From: Pseudomonadota bacterium
GTDB taxonomy: Bacteria > Pseudomonadota > Alphaproteobacteria > Rhizobiales > Rhizobiaceae
NCBI GenBank assembly: GCA_003242525.1
Contig: QGUU01000042.1
Span: forward strand, 1 to 11,061
DNA: 11,061 bases
Direction: 5' to 3'
Part shown: piece by piece, positions 7,187 through 11,061 of the stretch
Layout of the letters: each line of letters starts with the position of its first letter
Position numbering within the stretch: the stretch's first letter is position 1
Program-made: the position numbers and the translations under genes
The notes under the pieces: generated by a model
The model's input: the letters and a program-made list of their open reading frames with translations, nothing else
Databases searched by the model: none
What the model was told of the DNA's origin: nothing

Positions 7187-7706
7187 CCTGGCTACGCTCT
7201 CCGCCCACGCTGCCACCAATCCGTGCGAAGCGGAGATCCTGCGGGCGGCAGATCGCTACGGCATCCCCGCCGGCATTCTCTACGCCGTCGGATTGGCGGA
7301 GACGGGGAAGAAAGGAAGCCTGCAGCCTAACGCCTTGAACATTGAGGGAAAATCCGTGTTTGCGCGGTCCCGGGCGGAGGCCTTGGCCGAATTCGAAAAT
7401 GCGCGGCGGCAGGGAAAGAAATTGATCGATCTCGGCTGCATGCAGATCAATCACCACTATCACGGTGCTGCGTTCCGCAGCGTTTCGGAAATGCTCGATC
7501 CGCGCCGTAATGTGGACTATGCGGCGCGTTTTCTCGCCAGCCTGCACGCACGGCACGCGACATGGTCGATGGCCGTGGCACGCTACCATGCCGGACCGAA
7601 CAATGACCCTGCGCAGAAGGTATATGTCTGCCGGGTGATCGCCAACATGGTCGCAGTCGGCTTCGGCAAATGGACCGACAATGCACGGTCTTTCTGTCGC
7701 CCCTAG
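7119..7706 (+). CDS. motE: Periplasmic SLT-fold protein, MotE-like (candidate MotC chaperone)
   Basis: A 195-residue exported protein in the position of Sinorhizobium motE, whose product is reported as a MotC-specific periplasmic chaperone. A signal peptide covers about 1-31 (SAHA then Ala32). The mature part has a lytic-transglycosylase (SLT) pattern: ADRYGIPAGILYAVGLAETG with Glu61 at the catalytic-Glu position, DLGCMQIN (104-111) at the G-(L)-MQI motif, and VARYHAGPNN (153-162) at the AYNAG motif. Mature cysteines are 36, 107, 171 and 193, consistent with disulfides. The chosen ATG at 7119 lies about 10 bases after AGGAAGG (7102-7108); ATG 7110 is in frame but abuts that site. The gene overlaps fliK by 68 bases. 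It could be an active muramidase, a non-enzymatic chaperone, or both. The SLT family and export are clear; the MotE assignment is from position and size. Confidence 0.75.
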   Translation: MSRLSTALHRHIASALAAGFLSSLATLSAHAATNPCEAEILRAADRYGIPAGILYAVGLAETGKKGSLQPNALNIEGKSVFARSRAEALAEFENARRQGKKLIDLGCMQINHHYHGAAFRSVSEMLDPRRNVDYAARFLASLHARHATWSMAVARYHAGPNNDPAQKVYVCRVIANMVAVGFGKWTDNARSFCRP

Positions 7707-7753
7707 GTTGTATTCTCCTTCTCGCACCCGACGACACCCCAGCGGTGCCCTTG

Positions 7754-7788
7754 GCCGTTTCTCTGTTCGATGACAGGAGCGAAACGGC
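7754..7788 (+). promoter_or_regulatory. Dyad element in the motE-rem intergenic region
   Basis: GCCGTTTC (7754-7761) and GAAACGGC (7781-7788) form a perfect 8-bp inverted repeat, with an inner CTGT/ACAG pairing (7763-7766 with 7773-7776). It sits in the 191-base gap between the motE-like gene and rem/ftcR. No T-tract follows, so it is not a standard intrinsic terminator. It may be a factor-independent-like end for the upstream transcript, or an operator for the regulator gene. In the rest of the gap (7707-7897) a TTGACG at 7819-7824 resembles a -35 box, but I see no good -10 box at the right distance. Confidence 0.4.
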
Positions 7789-7897
7789 TTCCGACTCCCA
7801 AGAAACTATCCGCAAGATTTGACGGTTGTCGCCGATTCCTCACAGCGATTACCCATTGTTGCACAGGGGCACAAAAGTTGATTCGGAGGGCGGGCCG

Positions 7898-8566
7898 ATG
7901 ATCGTGATCGTAGACGAGCGCGAGCTTGTAACCGAAGGTTACAGTTCGATGTTCAACCGCGAGGGCGTTGCGAGCGCGGGCTTCGCGCCGGATGAGTTCG
8001 AGGAATGGGTTTCCAGCGCGGCCGACGATGATCTGAGGTCCGTACGCGCCTTTCTCATCGGCGACTCCTGCGAAAGCAGCGTTTCACCCCGCCAGATCCG
8101 CGACCGCACCGGGGCACCGGTCATCGCCCTGAGTGAGCAGCCTTCCCTGGAAAACACGCTCCGCCTGTTTGAAGCCGGTGTGGACGATGTCGTGCGCAAG
8201 CCGGTCCATATCCGCGAACTGCTGGCCCGTATCACGGCGATCCGCCGCCGGGCGCACGAGGACACCGAGTTCACCGAAATCGGCGCCCTGCGCATCTTCA
8301 TGGATGGCCGCGATCCGGAGGTGAATGGCGAGCCTTTGCCGCTACCGCGTCGCGAGCGGCGCATTCTGGAATATCTCGCCGCCAATCGTGGCAGGCGCGT
8401 CACCAAGACCCAGGTCTTCAATGCCATCTATGGGATCTTCGATGAAGAGGTCGAAGAGAACGTGGTGGAGAGCCACATTTCCAAGCTGCGCAAGAAACTG
8501 CGCGAAAAACTCGGCCACGATCCCATCGATTCCAAACGCTTCCTTGGCTACCGGCTTGTCGCCTGA
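7898..8566 (+). CDS. ftcR: Flagellar response regulator FtcR/Rem (OmpR-type)
   Basis: Transcriptional activator of flagellar genes, called FtcR in Brucella and Rem in Sinorhizobium. It has 222 residues, matching the family. The N-terminus [19 protein letters not shown] is characteristic. The receiver-like domain (1-110) keeps an acidic pair (Asp6, Glu7) and Lys101 in VVRKPVH. The usual phospho-Asp strand reads AFLIGDS, with Asp56 near that position. The C-terminal winged helix (about 140-222) has [20 protein letters not shown], a recognition helix in [17 protein letters not shown], and a wing ending SKRFLGYRL. The start at 7898 is chosen because GGAGGG (7885-7890) lies about 8 bases upstream and the family begins there; the frame stays open to a TTG at 7826. 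No sensor kinase is adjacent, so it is an orphan here. Its location inside the locus it should control suggests local regulation of fliF and flgE units. Confidence 0.95.
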   Translation: MIVIVDERELVTEGYSSMFNREGVASAGFAPDEFEEWVSSAADDDLRSVRAFLIGDSCESSVSPRQIRDRTGAPVIALSEQPSLENTLRLFEAGVDDVVRKPVHIRELLARITAIRRRAHEDTEFTEIGALRIFMDGRDPEVNGEPLPLPRRERRILEYLAANRGRRVTKTQVFNAIYGIFDEEVEENVVESHISKLRKKLREKLGHDPIDSKRFLGYRLVA

Positions 8567-8624
8567 TGCGCACGTTCGATGGGCCCGTGCACCGCGCCAG
8601 CCTCGCGCAAGACAGGTCCGCTAT

Positions 8625-8646
8625 TCTCGTGCTCTCTAGCACGGGA
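8625..8646 (+). terminator. Stem-loop between rem/ftcR and flgE
   Basis: TTCTCGTGCT (8624-8633) can pair with AGCACGGGAT (8638-8647) over nine pairs (8625/8646 to 8633/8638, one of them G-U) around a CTCT loop. Only three T residues follow, so it would be a weak intrinsic terminator of the rem/ftcR transcript. It ends about 4 bases before the flgE ribosome binding site (AGGAGA, 8651-8656), so it could equally be a structured 5' leader of flgE mRNA. A weaker 5-bp pairing (8570-8574 with 8586-8590) lies just after the rem stop. Confidence 0.45.
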
Positions 8647-8663
8647 TTTGAGGAGACGCTTCG

Positions 8664-9920
8664 ATGAGCTTGTACGGAATGATGCGGACCGGCGTTTCAG
8701 GAATGAACGCCCAAGCCAATCGCCTCTCGACCGTCGCCGACAACATCGCCAATGCCGATACCAACGGCTACAAGCGTTCGTCTGTCGAGTTTTCCACCCT
8801 GCTCATGCCGAGCACTGGCGGGGCTTACAATTCCGGCGGCGTCACGACCACGGTCCGGTCCTCCATCAGTTCGCAGGGCGTGCTGCAATACACGACTTCG
8901 GTCTCCGATCTTGCCGTTGACGGCGAAGGTTTTTTCGTCGTCCGGGATTCCAGCGGAACGCCGTATCTCACCCGTGCAGGCGCTTTCGTACCGGACGCGC
9001 AAGGCAGGCTGGTCAACGCCGCCGGCTTCCAGCTCATGGCATACAGCTTCGAAAACGGCGTGCCTTCGGCAACGCTGAACGGATTTGATGGTCTTGTCCC
9101 GGTGGCGATAACCGACGATGGCATGACCGCGACGCCCAGCACCCAGGGCAGGTTCAGCGCCAACCTGCCGGCAGGCGCAACCCCGGTGGCGGCGGGCGAT
9201 CTGCCTTCCCTTAACGCCGCGGGCGCGCAGTACACCGCCAAGTCATCAATGGTCGTTTACGACAACCTCGGCAACAAGGTGCTGCTCGACGTCTATTTTA
9301 CGAATACCGGTACGGGCACATGGGAGGTTTCGGTCTTCGACCAGTCCCAGGCCACGCCCGGAACATCATTCCCCTATACGGGCGGCGCGCTGGGTACCGC
9401 CAACCTCACCTTCGACATGACCACCGGAAAGCTGACAGGCGCGGTGGATAGCGTGTCCCTCACCGTTCCGAACGGAGCCGCCTTCACGCTCGACCTTTCC
9501 ACGCTTACTCAGCTTGGCGCGGACTATACCCCGAGCGAGCCGACGGTAAACGGCAACGCGCCCAGCACCATCGACAAGGTGGAAATCAGCAAGGATGGTA
9601 CGATCTACGCTCGCTACAAGGACGGCGCAGCCCGGGCTCTTTACAAGATTCCGCTCGCGACCGTCACCAGCCCCAACCAGTTGAACGCGCTCGCCGGCAA
9701 CGTCTTCACGCAAAGCGCCGATTCCGGCCCCGTCACGGTGGGCTTCGCCGGGCAGGGCAAGCTTGGCGCCATTATTTCGGGCGCCCTGGAAAACTCCGAC
9801 GTCGATATCGCGGAAGAACTGACGAACATGATCGCGGCGCAGCGCAGCTACACCGCAAATTCCAAGGTGTTCCAGACGGGTTCCGACCTGATGGACGTCC
9901 TAGTCAACCTCAAGAGATGA
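8664..9920 (+). CDS. flgE: Flagellar hook protein FlgE
   Basis: Subunit of the hook, the flexible joint between the basal body rod and the filament; exported and assembled outside the cell. It has 418 residues, close to rhizobial FlgE. The N-terminal rod/hook helix reads MSLYGMMRTGVSGMNAQANR, followed by the ANADTNGYKR motif (29-38) of axial proteins. DLAVDGEGFFVVRD (about 83-96) is the conserved flagellar basal-body segment. A FlgE-type variable domain (about 170-320) follows, with YDNLGNKVLLDVYFTNTGTG. The C-terminal helix ends NSDVDIAEELTNMIAAQRSY and SKVFQTGSDLMDVLVNLKR. The ATG at 8664 has AGGAGA about 7 bases upstream. It starts a new unit after rem/ftcR and is followed by flgK after 43 bases containing a small stem-loop. 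FlgE and FliK together determine hook length. Confidence 0.97.
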   Translation: MSLYGMMRTGVSGMNAQANRLSTVADNIANADTNGYKRSSVEFSTLLMPSTGGAYNSGGVTTTVRSSISSQGVLQYTTSVSDLAVDGEGFFVVRDSSGTPYLTRAGAFVPDAQGRLVNAAGFQLMAYSFENGVPSATLNGFDGLVPVAITDDGMTATPSTQGRFSANLPAGATPVAAGDLPSLNAAGAQYTAKSSMVVYDNLGNKVLLDVYFTNTGTGTWEVSVFDQSQATPGTSFPYTGGALGTANLTFDMTTGKLTGAVDSVSLTVPNGAAFTLDLSTLTQLGADYTPSEPTVNGNAPSTIDKVEISKDGTIYARYKDGAARALYKIPLATVTSPNQLNALAGNVFTQSADSGPVTVGFAGQGKLGAIISGALENSDVDIAEELTNMIAAQRSYTANSKVFQTGSDLMDVLVNLKR

Positions 9921-9923
9921 GTA

Positions 9924-9943
9924 GTACCCGATGGCGCGGGTAC
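9924..9943 (+). other. Short stem-loop between flgE and flgK
   Basis: GTACCCG (9924-9930) and CGGGTAC (9937-9943) form a perfect 7-bp stem with a 6-base loop (ATGGCG), starting 4 bases after the flgE stop. No T-tract follows, so it is not a typical terminator. In a probable flgE-flgK mRNA it could be a processing or 3'-end protecting structure giving different yields of hook protein and junction protein. That role is an inference. Confidence 0.45.
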
Positions 9944-9963
9944 GCCACGGCTGAAAGACGAAA

Positions 9964-11061
9964 ATGTCCCTGTCATCCGCATTAAGCATCGCCCAGTCGT
10001 CCCTTCTGGCCACTTCACGCCAGACCACGGTCGTCTCCCGAAACGTCGCGGATGCATCCAATCCCGACTATTCGCGCCGTATTGCGAGTATAGTCTCCAC
10101 TGCGCCCGGCGCGCGCTCGGTCGACATCCAGCGCGTCACCAACGAAGCGCTGTTCAGGCAGAACCTCTCCGCCCTGTCAGCATGGGCGGGACAACATGCG
10201 CTCTATGGCGGCCTGGACGAGTTGAAGCTGGCCGTGAACGGCGTGGAAAACGCCTCCTCCGCCTCGACGGCCATCGGTGCGCTGCAGCAAGCGCTTCAGC
10301 TCTACGCGACGACGCCATCCAATCGCAATCTCGCCAACAGCGTCATCGACGCCGCACGCCGGGTCGTCCGCTCGCTTAACGACGGAAGCAAGGCGATTCA
10401 GAACTTCCGCGTCCGTACCGACAGTCAGATTGCAACCGCAGTCGGCGAACTCAACGCGCTTCTCGGAAAGTTCCAGGAGGTCAATATCGCCATAGTTTCC
10501 GGGAGCCAGTCCGGAAACGACGTTTCCGATGCACTCGACCAGCGTGACGCGCTGCTGAAGAAGATTTCGGAATATGTGCCGATCTCGACCTTCACGCGCG
10601 GCGCAAACGACATGGTAATCACCACGGCCGATGGAACGACCCTGTTCGAGACGATTCCGCGCACGGTCAGCTTCACGCCCAATATCAGCTATGCAGCCGG
10701 AATGGCCGGCAACGCCATCTATATCGACAACGTGCCGCTCGCCGCAGGTACCGGAGGCGATACGACCGCAGGCGGGATGCTGGCTGGCCTGCTGCAACTG
10801 CGCGACGGCGTCGCCTCGACGATGCAGAGCCAATTGGACGAGATCGCACGCGGCCTGATAGACGCCTTTGCCGAAACTTCGCCTACCCTGCCAGCTGCGG
10901 CCGGACTGTTCACCTGGTCGGGCGCGCCGGGAATTCCTCCCGCGGGAACCCTGGTCCACGGCCTGGCTGGACAAATCAGCCTTCATGCGGCGATGGACCC
11001 CGATGCCGGCGGCGATCCGACCCTGTTGCGCGACGGTGGCGCCAATGGCGCAGGCTATGTC
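9964..11061 (+). CDS. flgK: Hook-filament junction protein FlgK (HAP1), 3' end missing
   Basis: First of the two junction proteins placed between hook and filament. The frame from ATG 9964 stays open for 366 codons and runs off the window end. The N-terminus SLSSALSIAQSSLLATSRQ, then SRNVADASNPDYSRR, is the axial-protein helix plus the family motif (usually NxANxxTPGYSR). The next part contains the FlgK helical core, with TNEALFRQNL, ALQLYATTPSNRNLANSVID, and the diagnostic EVNIAIVSGSQSGNDVSDAL then DQRDALLKKISEYV. A region with LRDGVASTMQSQLDEIARGL and a variable domain follow. The C-terminal D0 helix is beyond the window. Upstream, GAAAGACG is a weak ribosome binding site, so translation may depend partly on flgE. 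Next in such loci is normally flgL. Confidence 0.95.
   Translation, partial: MSLSSALSIAQSSLLATSRQTTVVSRNVADASNPDYSRRIASIVSTAPGARSVDIQRVTNEALFRQNLSALSAWAGQHALYGGLDELKLAVNGVENASSASTAIGALQQALQLYATTPSNRNLANSVIDAARRVVRSLNDGSKAIQNFRVRTDSQIATAVGELNALLGKFQEVNIAIVSGSQSGNDVSDALDQRDALLKKISEYVPISTFTRGANDMVITTADGTTLFETIPRTVSFTPNISYAAGMAGNAIYIDNVPLAAGTGGDTTAGGMLAGLLQLRDGVASTMQSQLDEIARGLIDAFAETSPTLPAAAGLFTWSGAPGIPPAGTLVHGLAGQISLHAAMDPDAGGDPTLLRDGGANGAGYV

Noticed and set aside
7819..7851. Sigma-70-type promoter before rem/ftcR (TTGACG with a downstream -10)
   Set aside because: The -35-like hexamer is fair, but no hexamer 16-18 bases further resembles a -10 box.
7859..7880. Imperfect palindrome and GCACA repeats just before rem/ftcR
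   Set aside because: Two central mismatches and very short units; not distinguishable from chance.
7826..7897. N-terminal extension of FtcR/Rem from a TTG at 7826
   Set aside because: The extra 24 residues match no family member known to me, and ATG 7898 has a good ribosome binding site and the characteristic [10 protein letters not shown] start.
1..11061. Mobile elements, CRISPR arrays, RNA genes, defence or biosynthetic clusters
   Set aside because: Nothing of the kind is visible; all coding space is occupied by recognisable flagellar genes with uniform composition.

Overview
This window is a contiguous block of flagellar genes, all on the + strand, from an alphaproteobacterium. The order is flagellin (5' end cut) - fliF - fliH-like gene - motB - motC - fliK (the rhizobial motD) - motE-like gene - rem/ftcR response regulator - flgE - flgK (3' end cut). 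MotC, the MotE-like protein and a Rem/FtcR regulator together point to the Hyphomicrobiales (rhizobia and Brucella relatives). The order flagellin-fliF-x-motB-motC-fliK-SLT protein-ftcR-flgE-flgK resembles, from memory, the flagellar locus of Brucella and Mesorhizobium-type genomes more than that of Sinorhizobium. No species can be assigned from the sequence alone. The DNA is GC-rich and codon use looks uniform; there is no sign of transferred DNA.

Layout. At 1-785 is the 3' part of a short flagellin gene, closed by a strong intrinsic terminator (about 810-846). A 54-base gap then leads to fliF (GTG start at 900); an 8-bp inverted repeat flanks the fliF ribosome binding site. From 900 to 7706 six genes form a tightly packed unit. 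Successive genes overlap by 1 base (fliF/fliH-like, TGATG), 4 bases (ATGA at fliH-like/motB, motB/motC and motC/fliK) and finally 68 bases (fliK/motE-like), which suggests one mRNA with translational coupling. A 191-base gap with a dyad element precedes rem/ftcR (7898-8566). A stem-loop lies between rem/ftcR and flgE (8664-9920), and another between flgE and flgK (9964 to the window end).

How the parts fit. FliF forms the MS ring. The FliH-like protein probably serves the FliI export ATPase. MotB is the peptidoglycan-anchored, proton-conducting stator subunit (its partner motA is not in this window). MotC is the periplasmic MotB partner that permits speed control in rhizobial motors. The MotE-like protein is the candidate MotC chaperone and has a lytic-transglycosylase fold. 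FliK sets hook length, FlgE builds the hook, FlgK is the first hook-filament junction protein, and flagellin makes the filament. Rem/FtcR is the dedicated transcriptional activator of such loci.

I found no CRISPR array, insertion sequence, RNA gene, defence or biosynthetic system. The window is an ordinary, well-populated motility locus. The points worth a second look are small-scale: the inverted repeat at the fliF start, intergenic stem-loops, the fliK/motE dual-coding overlap, a possible phospho-acceptor in the Rem/FtcR receiver, the active-site question in the MotE-like protein, and a damaged-looking sequence at the left edge.
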